Shown piece by piece: positions 17,480 through 26,079 of a DNA stretch of 64,000 nucleotides. A model generated the notes under the pieces. The model did no database searches and was not told where the DNA came from. It saw nothing but the letters and a program-made list of their open reading frames with translations. Source of the stretch: Mycobacteroides franklinii. GTDB taxonomy: Bacteria; Actinomycetota; Actinomycetes; Mycobacteriales; Mycobacteriaceae. Location of the stretch: positions 1 through 64,000 of the forward strand of contig NZ_MAFQ01000013.1 in NCBI RefSeq assembly GCF_002013895.1, in the 5' to 3' direction. Numbering within the stretch: the stretch's first letter is position 1; each line of letters begins with the position of its first letter. Made by a program: the position numbers and the translations under genes.

Positions 17480-18124
17480 GTGTCTATGATTCGCACGGTG
17501 ACCGTCTCCGCAAGTGAAGAGGCGTACCGCTCCGTCAAGGAGAGCATCCTCAACGGCGACATCCCGGGCGGGGAGCTGCTGAGCGAAGGGGAGATCTCGG
17601 CGCGGATGGGGTGCAGTCGCACCCCGGTGCGCGAGGCGTTCCTGCGGCTCGAAACCGAAGGTTGGCTGCGGCTCTATCCCAAGCGGGGGGCTCTGGTGGT
17701 ACCCATCACTCCCGAAGAGCGCCGGCATGTGGTCGACGCGCGCCGGGTCATCGAGGGGGCTGCGGCGGCACGTATTGCCGAGCGGGGTGCGTCCCAGGCG
17801 CTGCTGTCTGACCTCTCGGCACTCATCGACGTGCAATTGGGACGCGCCGCACAGGGCGATGCCGCCGGCTTCGCCGCGGCCGACGTGGACTTCCACCGCG
17901 CGATTGTGGCCAAGTTGGGCAACCCGCTGTTGGAGAACTTCTACGACAGCCTGCGCGAGCGTCAGCGCCGCATGTCCGCCGCGGCCATCGGAGTGGATCC
18001 GGTGCGGGTCGCGCGGTCGGTCGCCGGGCACCGTGCGCTGGTGGACGCGCTGGCGGCAGGCGATGCGCCCCGCTTCAGCATCGAACTGGTCGAGCACATG
18101 AAAGTGGTGACGGAAATTGACTAG
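17480..18124 (+). CDS. GntR-family regulator, FadR subfamily (FCD domain)
   Basis: A 214-residue regulator. The winged helix-turn-helix at about 10-75 contains SEGEISARMGCSRTPVREAF, and an all-helical FCD ligand domain follows with metal-binding type residues (D and H in VDFHRAIV and SVAGHRALV). The promoter suggests leaderless transcription: a TAGATA hexamer at 17468-17473 sits 7 bases before the GTG at 17480. An ATG two codons on is the alternative start. A near-palindrome AGATACA/TGTGTCT at 17469-17485 overlaps this start and could be an autoregulatory site. The gene overlaps the MFS transporter by 8 bases, so it likely controls that transporter. Confidence 0.88.
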   Translation: MSMIRTVTVSASEEAYRSVKESILNGDIPGGELLSEGEISARMGCSRTPVREAFLRLETEGWLRLYPKRGALVVPITPEERRHVVDARRVIEGAAAARIAERGASQALLSDLSALIDVQLGRAAQGDAAGFAAADVDFHRAIVAKLGNPLLENFYDSLRERQRRMSAAAIGVDPVRVARSVAGHRALVDALAAGDAPRFSIELVEHMKVVTEID

Positions 18125-19373
18125 CCGGCTGCTGCCGCGTTTGGCACCTTGGCAGCGCGTGGGCCTCGCAATGTTCGGAATCGCTTGGGGTGGTAATGAA
18201 TTCACGCCACTGCTGGTGATGTACCGGCAAGCCGGTCAGTCTGCTGCCTCCGTGGACACCCTGCTGTTCGCCTACGTGCTGGGCATCATCCCGGCGCTGT
18301 TCCTGGGCGGGCCGCTCTCGGATCGTTACGGCCGCCGCGCGGTGATGCTGCCCGCCCCGTTCATCTCGATGGCCGGGTCGCTGGTGCTCGCCCTGGGCGC
18401 ACAGCATTTCGCGCTTTTGTTCACCGGCCGCGTGCTGTCCGGCATCGCGCTGGGCCTGGCCATGGCCGCGGGCAGCTCGTGGGTCAAGGAGCTGTCGGCG
18501 CCGCCGTTCGATCGTCTCGGTGCCGGCGCACGGCGTGGGGCGATGAGCCTGACGGCCGGATTCGCACTCGGTGCGGCCGTGGCCGGGGCGTTGGCACAGT
18601 GGGGACCCTGGCCGCAGCACCTGGCCTTCCTGGTCAACATCGTGATCACGATTCCCGGTGCGGTGCTGGCACTCTCGGTGCCGGAATCGGCCGCCCAGCG
18701 TGCACCGGGACGGCTGATCGACGACCTTAAAATTCCGGCCGCGCGCCGCCGGCGCTTCCTGTTCGTCGTGATGCCCTTGGCGCCGTGGGTGTTCGGATCG
18801 GCTGCGGTGGCGTACGCGGTGCTGCCGACCCTGATCGCGCCGACGCTTCCGGGTGAGCGCATCGCATTCTCCGCGCTGTGCTGCTTGGTCTGCCTGGGCT
18901 GTGGTTTCGCCGCGCAGATGGTGGCGCCCAGACTCGATCGGGCGGGCACCGCGCGGCTCGGCATCATCGGGTTGGTCCTGGTCGCTGTGGGGATGGCGTT
19001 GGCCGCCGTCGCTGCCCATCAGCTCACGATTCCGCTGGTCCTGATCGCCGCGCTGGTCCTGGGTGCCGGGTATGGAACAGCCCTGGTCAGCGGGCTGCAG
19101 GAGGTCAACCGGATCGCCGGGCCGACGGACCTGGCGGGGCTGACCGCCGTTTTCTACGGGCTGACGTACCTGGGCTTCGGGGTGCCGATGATGCTGACGA
19201 TGCTCAGCAACGCGATACCGGTACTGACGCATCCGGTGCTGCTGGCCGGCGGCGCGATACTGGCGACGATGTGCTTGGTGGTGCTGGCGATGAACTCGCG
19301 TACCGATATCGGTGAGGAGCACGACGCCGAGGTGGCACCGGCCGAAGAAACGCGCGAGCCGGTGTTGCGGTAG
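18117..19373 (+). CDS. MFS transporter
   Basis: A 418-residue major facilitator with about 12 hydrophobic segments and the MFS signature GPLSDRYGRRAVML in the loop between segments 2 and 3. The TTG at 18117 overlaps the GntR stop; a later start near 18171 would cut into the first helix. The C-terminal tail after residue 400 is polar and acidic. Translational coupling to the GntR gene points to a regulated importer or exporter of a small organic acid or drug, but the substrate is unknown. Confidence 0.9.
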   Translation: MTSRLLPRLAPWQRVGLAMFGIAWGGNEFTPLLVMYRQAGQSAASVDTLLFAYVLGIIPALFLGGPLSDRYGRRAVMLPAPFISMAGSLVLALGAQHFALLFTGRVLSGIALGLAMAAGSSWVKELSAPPFDRLGAGARRGAMSLTAGFALGAAVAGALAQWGPWPQHLAFLVNIVITIPGAVLALSVPESAAQRAPGRLIDDLKIPAARRRRFLFVVMPLAPWVFGSAAVAYAVLPTLIAPTLPGERIAFSALCCLVCLGCGFAAQMVAPRLDRAGTARLGIIGLVLVAVGMALAAVAAHQLTIPLVLIAALVLGAGYGTALVSGLQEVNRIAGPTDLAGLTAVFYGLTYLGFGVPMMLTMLSNAIPVLTHPVLLAGGAILATMCLVVLAMNSRTDIGEEHDAEVAPAEETREPVLR

Positions 19374-19399
19374 CCGGACCGCGATTAGGCTTTCGCAGC

Positions 19400-19786
19400 A
19401 TGATCATCGCAGGGCTGGTACTCACGGGAATCGCCGCGCTCATCCACGTGTACATCTTCTATCTGGAGTCGATCGCGTGGACCAGCGAGAAGACCCGGAA
19501 GGTGTTCGGTGTCCGCACCGCCGAGGAAGCCGAGATCACCAAGCCACTGGCCTTCAATCAGGGTTTCTACAACCTGTTTCTGGCCATCGCCATCGCCGTG
19601 GGCACGGTGCTGTGGGTGCGAGGCTGCACCTCGGTGGGTGCGACGCTGGTGTTCACCGGCGCCGGGTCGATGGTCGCCGCGGGGCTGGTGTTGCTGATCT
19701 CCTCGCCGGATAAGGCATCGGCCGCGCTGAAGCAGTTGGTGCCGCCCCTGTTGGGAATCATCGCTGTGGCAGTCGGACTGCTCTAA
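19400..19786 (+). CDS. DUF1304 family small membrane protein
   Basis: A 128-residue integral membrane protein with four hydrophobic segments and the DUF1304 hallmarks HVYIFYLES near the N-terminus and NQGFYNLFLA in the middle. The function of the family is unknown. It begins 26 bases after the MFS gene, so the GntR, MFS and DUF1304 genes may form one transcript. Its 3' end overlaps the convergent sulfurtransferase by 4 bases. Confidence 0.9.
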   Translation: MIIAGLVLTGIAALIHVYIFYLESIAWTSEKTRKVFGVRTAEEAEITKPLAFNQGFYNLFLAIAIAVGTVLWVRGCTSVGATLVFTGAGSMVAAGLVLLISSPDKASAALKQLVPPLLGIIAVAVGLL

Positions 19787-20619
19787 CCCGGATCCGGCCC
19801 CGTCGCGACGGGGCGTTGCGGGTCGCTCGACCACTCGGACCAGGAGCCCGGGTACAGCGTCGCGTCGTATCCGGCGATGGCCAGCGCGGCGATCTGATGC
19901 GTCGCGGTGACACCCGAACCGCAGTACACCGTGACGGGGGCGCTGCCCGCGCCCAGCTTGTCGAAGCGTTGGCGTAACTCGGCTGCCGGGCGGAAGGTGC
20001 CCTCCGGGGTCAGGTTCTCGGCGGTAGGAGCGGAAACGGCCCCGGGGATGTGTCCGGCACGTGGGTCCAGGGGCTCCTCGTCGCCGCGATAGCGCGCCGC
20101 GGCGCGGGCGTCGAAGACCAGGTTGTCCGGTGAATCAGCGTGTTCGGCAACAGCATTGGCGTCGACGGAGGCGAGGCCGTCGAGTGCGGCGATGGTGATA
20201 TCACCGGGTGCGGGGACAACCTCTCCCGTCTCGACTGGTCCACCGGATCGCTGCCAGGCAGCCCACCCACCATCCAGAATCCGAACGTCGGAGACCCCGG
20301 CCGCGCGCAGCAGCCACCAGGCGCGCGAGGCCGCTTGCCCATTCCAATCGTCGTAGACGACCACGGCATCACCGTCGTGTAGGCCCCAGCGGCGGGCGCT
20401 GGCCTGAAAAGCCTCCGGCGCCGGCAGCGGATGACGGCCCCGGCCGGTGGCGGAGTGATCGGCAAGGTCCGCATCGAGATCGACGAACACCGCACCGGGC
20501 AGGTGCCCTTGCCGATAGGCCGGGTGGCCGTCGGGCGCCAGGACGGTCCACCGCACGTCCAGCAGCCGGACTTCGGAGAGCCGTTCAGCGAGTTCGGTGG
20601 CCGAGATGAGCACGTCCAT
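19783..20619 (-). CDS. Two-domain sulfurtransferase (thiosulfate/3-mercaptopyruvate, SseA type)
   Basis: A 278-residue protein with two rhodanese domains. The C-terminal domain carries the active-site loop C233-G-S-G-V-T, the CGSGVTA type seen in 3-mercaptopyruvate sulfurtransferases. The N-terminal domain has Asp where the cysteine would be (VVVYDDWNG) and is structural, as usual. It transfers sulfane sulfur to cyanide or thiols in the cytosol. The M. tuberculosis counterpart is probably SseA or SseB. Which donor it prefers is not decided by sequence. Confidence 0.9.
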   Translation of the reverse strand: MDVLISATELAERLSEVRLLDVRWTVLAPDGHPAYRQGHLPGAVFVDLDADLADHSATGRGRHPLPAPEAFQASARRWGLHDGDAVVVYDDWNGQAASRAWWLLRAAGVSDVRILDGGWAAWQRSGGPVETGEVVPAPGDITIAALDGLASVDANAVAEHADSPDNLVFDARAAARYRGDEEPLDPRAGHIPGAVSAPTAENLTPEGTFRPAAELRQRFDKLGAGSAPVTVYCGSGVTATHQIAALAIAGYDATLYPGSWSEWSSDPQRPVATGPDPG

Positions 20620-20645
20620 ACCCCAGACGGTACCGCTGCTCGGTG

Positions 20646-21150
20646 CTATCGCTGCGTGCTGCCCGCGTCGACGGGAAGGCTCACCGACGTGATGTACCGC
20701 GCCTCATCCGAGGCCAGGAACATTCCGCGAACGTGCTCGTGCTGGATCGTCGGGGTATCGATGTTGGTGGGGGTGCACCGTGTTGACCTGAATCTTGTGT
20801 GGCGCAAGCGCGATAGCTAGTGGAACTGACCAGCACCATGGCGCCGCCGACCGGGCGGTCAAGCGCGGCGTGGCCACGCAGATGGTATGCCAAACACCCG
20901 TCAAGTTGACGTCAAGCATTGTCTGCCAGTCACTTTCGGGCATATCCAACACCGTGCCGCTCGACGTGATGCCCGCGGCGGCGCACACGATATCGAGACC
21001 GCTGAACTCAGTGACGGCATCGTTGCGGAAGGTCTCCGTATCCCGCAGATCGCGCAGGTCCACCACGCCCGTGATGACCCGGCACCCGGCCGACTCGATC
21101 AACTCCGCGGTCTTGTCGAGATCGGTACTGGTGGCGGGCACCGTTCTCGA
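20646..21150 (-). pseudogene. Decayed mycofactocin-type SDR
   Basis: Pieces of one SDR can be read on the minus strand in order: TAELIESAGCRVITGVVDLRD, then GLDIVCAAAGITSSG and LDVNLTGVWHTI, then GGAMVLVSST, KIQVNTVHP, and finally YITSVSLPVDAGSTQR ending at a TAG at 20646. The glycine-rich nucleotide motif at the N-terminus is gone, the Tyr-x3-Lys segment between GGAMVLVSST and the HKIQVNTVHP piece is deleted, and at least two frameshifts separate the parts. The ending LPVDAGSTQR is typical of SDRs of the TIGR03971 group. No product is expected. It lies between the sulfurtransferase and MarR genes. Confidence 0.85.
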
Positions 21151-21246
21151 GGTCGAGTCGGGATGTCGCCAGCACGAGTTCCTCGAGTTTGCGGGTTGGC
21201 CCGGGCCGCTCAGCGGGACGACGGCAACTGTGTCAACATCACTGAT

Positions 21247-21681
21247 ATGGATGAGCAGGAATGGCAGCCGCTCGGCGCGTTGATGCATCGCGTGTCGGCG
21301 GCCTTGCGATCCGAGATTGCGGCGGCGCTGGCACCGCTGAATCTGCCATTCCCCCAGTACGTCTGCATGCGGGTGCTGTTCAAAAACCCGGGCTGGTCCA
21401 ACGCGGATCTGGCCCGCGCGATCGACGTGACCCCGCAATCGATGAACACCGTTCTACAGGCGCTGCAGGACGCCGGTTTGGTGTCCCGGCCGGACACGGT
21501 GGACTCGGGTCGCGCACGTCCGGCGCAGTTGAGCCGGTCCGGCGCCGCCTTGCTCAAGCAGGCAGATGTGTTGGCTAGGGGCGCCGAAGAGCTTCTGCTG
21601 TCGGGTATCTCGGCGCAGCAACGCCGCGACTTCTTCCAAACCTTGCGTGATATCACGGGTGAGGATGCGACCACCTGCTGA
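21247..21681 (+). CDS. MarR-family transcriptional regulator
   Basis: A 144-residue winged helix-turn-helix protein; the recognition region is NADLARAIDVTPQSMNTVLQ and the wing holds RPAQLSRSG. The ATG at 21247 gives a standard MarR start. It is divergent from the decayed SDR and may once have controlled it; it now stands in front of a lipoprotein gene 42 bases downstream, which it could control. The ligand is unknown. Confidence 0.9.
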   Translation: MDEQEWQPLGALMHRVSAALRSEIAAALAPLNLPFPQYVCMRVLFKNPGWSNADLARAIDVTPQSMNTVLQALQDAGLVSRPDTVDSGRARPAQLSRSGAALLKQADVLARGAEELLLSGISAQQRRDFFQTLRDITGEDATTC

Positions 21682-21723
21682 ACAGTCCGTTCGGCGGGAA
21701 CACCGGGGAGTAGTTTCGGGGCC

Positions 21724-22803
21724 ATGAAGAGGCTCGCGGCATGTGCGGTTCTTGGAGCATCGGCAATGCTCGTGGGGTGCTCCGCGCCGCCGTCACCCGT
21801 GGTTCCCTCCAGCACCGCGAGCCCGCAGATCCCCGACCGACGTACAGTCGACGGAGCGATCATCGTCACCCCGGACAACTTCGTGCGGGCGGAGACCGAC
21901 CTGTACTTCGGGAACATCGTGAAGGATGGCGGTTTCGGCGCCTTCCATCACATCCGCGAATTGTCGCCGCTGGATAAGCAGCTGGTCATCCGACAGAACC
22001 GTGACACGCTCTATTCCTCGGCGGTGTTCGACCTCGATGCGGGACCGGTCACTGTCTCGATGCCTGACCCGGGGCGGCGGTTCATGTCGCTGCAGCTCAT
22101 CACCGAAGACCACTACGTGCCGGATGTCTTCTACGGCAAGGGCGAGCACACGATCACCAAAGAGCAGGCGGGTACCCGATACCTCGCAGCCGCGGTGCGC
22201 ACCCTGGTCAACCCGGGCGATCCGGCGGACCTCGCGCAGGTCCATACCCTGCAGGACGGTGTCTCGGCGCGGCAAGAGCATCGGGGAAGCTTCGCTGTCC
22301 CCAAGTGGGACAGCGTAAGTCAGAAGAAGGTGCGCGACGGACTGTTGGCGCTGGCCGCGACGGTCCCCGATACCAAGGCGATGTTCGGAACAAGGGATAC
22401 GACCGACCCCGTGCGCCACCTGATCGGCACGGCGTCGGCCTGGGGCGGGAACCCCGAGAAGGATGCGCTCTACCTCACGGTGAATCCCGCCAAGAATGAC
22501 GGCGCCACGGTGTACCGACTCACCGTGGGGGAGGTGCCGGTGGACGGATTCTGGTCCGTCACCGTCTACAACAAGGACGGATACTTCACACCGAACGCCC
22601 GGAATGCCTACTCGCTCAACAACATCACCGCACAGCGGGACACCGCCGGAAACACTGCCGTGCAATTCGGGGGATGCGCCGACGGCGTGGTGAATTGCCT
22701 GCCCATTACACCGGGCTGGAACTACGTGGTCAGGCTGTACCGCGCGCAGCCACAGATTCTGGACGGCCGGTGGGTGTTCCCGGAGGCGCAGCCCGTCGGG
22801 TAG
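21724..22803 (+). CDS. DUF1254/DUF1214 domain lipoprotein
   Basis: A 359-residue exported lipoprotein. The signal peptide ends in a lipobox MLVGC with C19 as the lipidated residue, followed by a Pro/Ser-rich linker. A DUF1254 region (RQNRDTLYSSAVFDLDAGPVT) comes first and a DUF1214 region (FWSVTVYNKDGYF) last, the normal order in this family. The family is widespread and its chemistry is unknown. It is probably on the outer face of the cytoplasmic membrane. It follows the MarR gene by 42 bases in the same direction. Confidence 0.92.
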   Translation: MKRLAACAVLGASAMLVGCSAPPSPVVPSSTASPQIPDRRTVDGAIIVTPDNFVRAETDLYFGNIVKDGGFGAFHHIRELSPLDKQLVIRQNRDTLYSSAVFDLDAGPVTVSMPDPGRRFMSLQLITEDHYVPDVFYGKGEHTITKEQAGTRYLAAAVRTLVNPGDPADLAQVHTLQDGVSARQEHRGSFAVPKWDSVSQKKVRDGLLALAATVPDTKAMFGTRDTTDPVRHLIGTASAWGGNPEKDALYLTVNPAKNDGATVYRLTVGEVPVDGFWSVTVYNKDGYFTPNARNAYSLNNITAQRDTAGNTAVQFGGCADGVVNCLPITPGWNYVVRLYRAQPQILDGRWVFPEAQPVG

Positions 22804-22809
22804 CCGAAC

Positions 22810-23370
22810 CTATTGCGGTGTGACAAGTTTTGCGATCTGTCGGTCGACCTCGGATCTGATGTCTGCGTCGGACATGTCATCGAGGCCGAATCCCGCACGC
22901 AGGCTGGGCCCCATCAGCCGCCAGCCAAGCTGTAGCGCTATCGCGTGTGCGCCGGCGAGCCGCGCTTCGCGGTCGTCGGCGTGACCGGGGCGAATCTGTT
23001 CCAGCAGCCATTCCATCCCCGGCTTGCGTTCCTGGAGTTCCTCGATGGGAAAACCGTCGAGGGTGGAACGAACCATCACGCGTAGTTGCAGGTCGTGTGC
23101 GGCCTCGAGTTCTTCGATGGGTGCCCCCGCCTCGCGCACAGCCGCCGCGGCGTCGGCCAGGTGCTGCAAGGTGGCGGCCAGCAGCTGACGCTTGCTCCCA
23201 AAGTGGCGGTGGACCAGGCCGTGATTCACGCCCGCACGGGTGGCGACCTCACGGATCGATGTCGCTGTGGGCCCCTTCTCGGCGAAGAGCTCGGAGGCCG
23301 CGGTCAGCACGGCCTCGACGACTTCTTCCTTGCCGACGGGACGGGTATCCGTTGCCTCCGGTGTAGTCAT
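22810..23370 (-). CDS. TetR-family repressor
   Basis: A 186-residue TetR regulator with the N-terminal helix-turn-helix ATSIREVATRAGVNHGLVHRHFGSK. It is divergent from the TauD-type dioxygenase gene 71 bases away, and the gap holds a perfect-armed palindrome that is a natural operator for it. A third copy of the half-site TGTAGTCA overlaps its own start codon region at 23362-23369. It probably represses itself and the dioxygenase. The ligand is unknown; a sulfonate, sulfate ester or related compound would fit. Confidence 0.9.
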   Translation of the reverse strand: MTTPEATDTRPVGKEEVVEAVLTAASELFAEKGPTATSIREVATRAGVNHGLVHRHFGSKRQLLAATLQHLADAAAAVREAGAPIEELEAAHDLQLRVMVRSTLDGFPIEELQERKPGMEWLLEQIRPGHADDREARLAGAHAIALQLGWRLMGPSLRAGFGLDDMSDADIRSEVDRQIAKLVTPQ

Positions 23371-23395
23371 GTGTGTACAGTAGCGGATGACCGGG

Positions 23396-23413
23396 TGTAG
23401 TCAGTTGACTACA
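23396..23413. promoter_or_regulatory. TetR operator candidate, 18 bp
   Basis: Perfect 8-base arms TGTAGTCA and TGACTACA are separated by 2 bases, midway between the divergent TetR and dioxygenase genes. The same half-site recurs about 27 bases upstream at the TetR start. Confidence 0.75.
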
Positions 23414-23441
23414 TCGAATATCGGACAGAAGGAACGGGTCA

Positions 23442-24374
23442 ATGAGCAGCGATTTGCGTGTAGTGAAGCTGGGCGAGAACATCGGCGCCCGTATCGACGG
23501 AGTGCGCCTCGGTGAGGTGGATGCCCAGACCGCGCGTGCCATCAACGAGGCGATGCTGGAGCACAAGGTGGTCTTCTTTCGTGGCCAGCACCACCTGGAC
23601 GACGAGACCCAGTTCGCGTTCGCGCGATGCATGGGCGTGCCGACCTCGCCGCACCCGACGCTGAAATTCGATGGCGAGCGCGTGATGCGACTCGACTCGG
23701 AGGAAGGCGGACGTGCCAATCAGTGGCACACCGACGTGACCTTCGTGGACCGGATTCCGAAGGCCTCCATCCTGCGGGCGGTAGAGCTTCCGCCGTATGG
23801 CGGAACCACCACCTGGACCTCGACAGTCGCGGCTTACCGCCAGTTGCCCAAGGCCCTGCAGGAGCTGGCCGACAACCTCTGGGCCATGCACAACAACCAA
23901 TTCGATTACGCCCAAGTAGATCCCGCCAAGGTGGCGGAGTTGCTGGCCAAGGCCGGCTCAGGATCGAAATACGTACGCGAATTCGGCGCGACGCATTTCG
24001 AGGCACACCACCCGGTGGTGCGGGTACACCCTGAGACGGGCGAGAGGGCGCTGCTGCTGGGCAACTTCGTCAAGCGCATCCTGGACGTCAGTGCCAGCGA
24101 GTCGCAGGCGTTGTTCCGCATGTTCCAGGATCGGATCACCTGGCTGGAGAACACGATTCGATGGAGCTGGGAGCTTGGCGACGTCGCGATGTGGGACAAC
24201 CGCGCCACCCAGCATTACGCGATCTCCGACTACGGCGACCAGCGGCGCCGCATGCACCGCGTCACGCTTGCCGGTGACGTCCCCGTCGGCGTCAACGGTG
24301 AGAGCAGCCGGGTGATCGCCGGGGACGCCAGCGACTACTCGGTGATCGACAACCCAAAGCGGCTGGTGGCATAG
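23442..24374 (+). CDS. TauD/TfdA-family Fe(II)/2-oxoglutarate dioxygenase
   Basis: A 310-residue dioxygenase resembling the alkyl sulfatase AtsK/Rv3406 and TauD. The iron ligands H96-x-D98 are seen in NQWHTDVTF, and the distal His with the 2-oxoglutarate-binding Arg in the C-terminal segment around QHYAISDYGDQRRRMHRV. It hydroxylates carbon next to a sulfonate or sulfate group, releasing sulfite or sulfate; the exact substrate is open. GAAGGAACGG precedes the ATG. Divergent TetR gene and shared operator indicate substrate-induced control. Confidence 0.92.
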   Translation: MSSDLRVVKLGENIGARIDGVRLGEVDAQTARAINEAMLEHKVVFFRGQHHLDDETQFAFARCMGVPTSPHPTLKFDGERVMRLDSEEGGRANQWHTDVTFVDRIPKASILRAVELPPYGGTTTWTSTVAAYRQLPKALQELADNLWAMHNNQFDYAQVDPAKVAELLAKAGSGSKYVREFGATHFEAHHPVVRVHPETGERALLLGNFVKRILDVSASESQALFRMFQDRITWLENTIRWSWELGDVAMWDNRATQHYAISDYGDQRRRMHRVTLAGDVPVGVNGESSRVIAGDASDYSVIDNPKRLVA

Positions 24375-24386
24375 TTCGTGATCGCA

Positions 24387-24450
24387 CTGTCGGGTGCGAG
24401 CCTGCCGCGGAAATCGCGACCAAAATCCGCGTCACGCTCGCACTCGGCAG
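24387..24450. repeat. Long inverted repeat between convergent genes, possible bidirectional terminator
   Basis: Arms at 24387-24401 and 24436-24450 pair over 15 bases with two mismatches, and inside the loop a second pair CGCGGA/TCCGCG is nested. It lies in the 84-base gap between the convergent dioxygenase and alkaline phosphatase genes, the place for a bidirectional terminator. The nested form also resembles dispersed palindromic elements. Confidence 0.6.
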
Positions 24451-24458
24451 CCTAGAAA

Positions 24459-26018
24459 TCAGGCCTGGCGCTTACCCAGCACGAACGCGGCCGCTGCGCT
24501 GAGGATGGCAGCGACCAGCGCGAGGCCGCCGGCCACCCACCAGGACGGACCGCTCGACGCGTCGGGGCTCTTGGACCCGAGCAGCGCGCCCACGATCGTG
24601 TTGAAGTTGTCGGTCTGATCGGTGAGGCCGGAGACGTTCGCGGCGCCCGGACCGTACGCGGCGATGCGCACCTGAGTTCCGGTGTGCGTCTGGGATTCGC
24701 CTTCCGGTGCAGTGGGATACATGATCCGCATGGTGGCGCCGTCAGCCGTCTTCACCGCGACCGACAGGCTTGACGGATTGTTGAAGTCCTCGGGAACGAT
24801 GAGTGAGGAGTGCCCGTGATCGGCGGTCACGATCACCAGCGTGTTGCGGTCCTGGCGGGCGAATTCCACGGCGGCCGAGACGGCCTCGTCGAGGGCGATG
24901 GTTTCACCGATCTGACCACAGATGTTGGCGGCGTGATCCTGCTTGTCGATCGATGCGGACTCGACCTGCAAGAAGAAGCCCTTGTCCTTTCCCTTTTTCG
25001 AGTTCACCAGGAGATCGATGGCTTTGGTGGTCATCGCGGACAGCTGGGGTTGATCGGCGGGCAGCTCGGGGTTCTGTCGGCAGGTGGTCGCGGGCAGCTT
25101 GCCGCCGTTGGGCACCGCGGCGGGCACCTTGTCCCACTGCACCGGCAGGTTGCCCTTGCCGAAGACGCCCAGCACCGGATTGTCCAGGCTGCTCAGCTTG
25201 TTCAGATCGCCTGCGGTGGTTAGCAACTGATATCCGGCAGCCTTGGCGACCTCCCACGAGGTCTTGCCCTTGTGCTCGCCGCCGGTGATGGTTTCGTCGA
25301 AATACTTGCCACCGCCGCCGAGGCTGATGTCGGCGCGGGTGTTCACCAGCTGCTCGGAGATGGAGCCCTTGCCGCCGTTGTCGACGGCGTTACCGGCGCA
25401 CTTCTGCAGGGTCTCCTTGGGGCCCTTGCAGTCCCGATCGGTGACGTGCGCGGTGAGCACTGCCGGCGTAGCGTCCTGCAGTTCGGCGGTGGTGACATTC
25501 CCCGTCGCGAAACCCTGCTTCTGCACGATCTCCAGAATCGTGTCCAACGGCTGGCCGTCCAGATCCACCGAGATCGCGCCGCTGTAGGTCTTGGTCCCGG
25601 TGGCCCACCCGGTACCGGAGGCCGCCGAGTCGGTCACGTAGTCCGGCTTTCCCTTCTCCGGCCCGTCCTTGGTCAACGCGAACGTGGTGTATTCGCCGGT
25701 GATCGGCAGCGCGTCGAGCCCGGGAAGCGTCCCAGCGGCGCCGTACTGGTAGTTGCGCGCCGAGGTGATCTCCGAGGTGCCCATGCCATCACCGATCAGC
25801 AGGATGACGTTCTTGGCGTTGCGGCCCCGCACCGAATCCCGCAGATCCGCCGCCTTATCGCCGTCGCGTCCGCCCGTGGTGCGGTTGGCGCCGCCGGTCT
25901 TGGCAATATCGCCGACGGGCACCTCGGGCGAATCCGAGGGCGGCGCGGCAGCGGCGGAGGGGGCCAGCGCCAGTACTAGCGCCGCGGATGCGGCCAGTGC
26001 GATTCTGCGGGGGCTCAT
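24459..26018 (-). CDS. phoA: Alkaline phosphatase with C-terminal membrane anchor
   Basis: A 519-residue alkaline phosphatase. The signal peptide ends near APSAAA, the metal-binding ILLIGDGMG segment follows, and the nucleophilic serine is in DYVTDSAASGTGW. Later ligands appear in DKQDHAANICGQ and VIVTADHGHSS. Unlike the soluble E. coli enzyme it ends in a Pro/Ser linker and a hydrophobic helix (VAGGLALVAAILSAAAAFVL) followed by GKRQA, so it is probably anchored to the outer face of the membrane. It scavenges phosphate from organic esters. A PHO-type direct repeat 44 bases upstream points to control by phosphate starvation. Confidence 0.95.
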   Translation of the reverse strand: MSPRRIALAASAALVLALAPSAAAAPPSDSPEVPVGDIAKTGGANRTTGGRDGDKAADLRDSVRGRNAKNVILLIGDGMGTSEITSARNYQYGAAGTLPGLDALPITGEYTTFALTKDGPEKGKPDYVTDSAASGTGWATGTKTYSGAISVDLDGQPLDTILEIVQKQGFATGNVTTAELQDATPAVLTAHVTDRDCKGPKETLQKCAGNAVDNGGKGSISEQLVNTRADISLGGGGKYFDETITGGEHKGKTSWEVAKAAGYQLLTTAGDLNKLSSLDNPVLGVFGKGNLPVQWDKVPAAVPNGGKLPATTCRQNPELPADQPQLSAMTTKAIDLLVNSKKGKDKGFFLQVESASIDKQDHAANICGQIGETIALDEAVSAAVEFARQDRNTLVIVTADHGHSSLIVPEDFNNPSSLSVAVKTADGATMRIMYPTAPEGESQTHTGTQVRIAAYGPGAANVSGLTDQTDNFNTIVGALLGSKSPDASSGPSWWVAGGLALVAAILSAAAAFVLGKRQA

Positions 26019-26061
26019 GCTGCCAGCTTGCTGTGAACCGGCGTCCGGGCGCCAGCCCTAC

Positions 26062-26079
26062 GGTGAACGCGGGATGAAC
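26062..26079 (-). promoter_or_regulatory. PHO box (PhoP/RegX3-type direct repeat)
   Basis: On the minus strand GTTCATC-N4-GTTCACC, an 11-base direct repeat, the form bound by actinobacterial phosphate-response regulators (Streptomyces PhoP, mycobacterial RegX3). It starts 44 bases upstream of the phoA start codon. A third GTTCACA lies at 26032-26038 off the register. Confidence 0.75.

Noticed and set aside
18075..19322. A 415-residue minus-strand open frame opposite the MFS transporter
   Set aside because: Rich in Gln/Arg/His as expected for the complement of a membrane protein; no recognisable domain.
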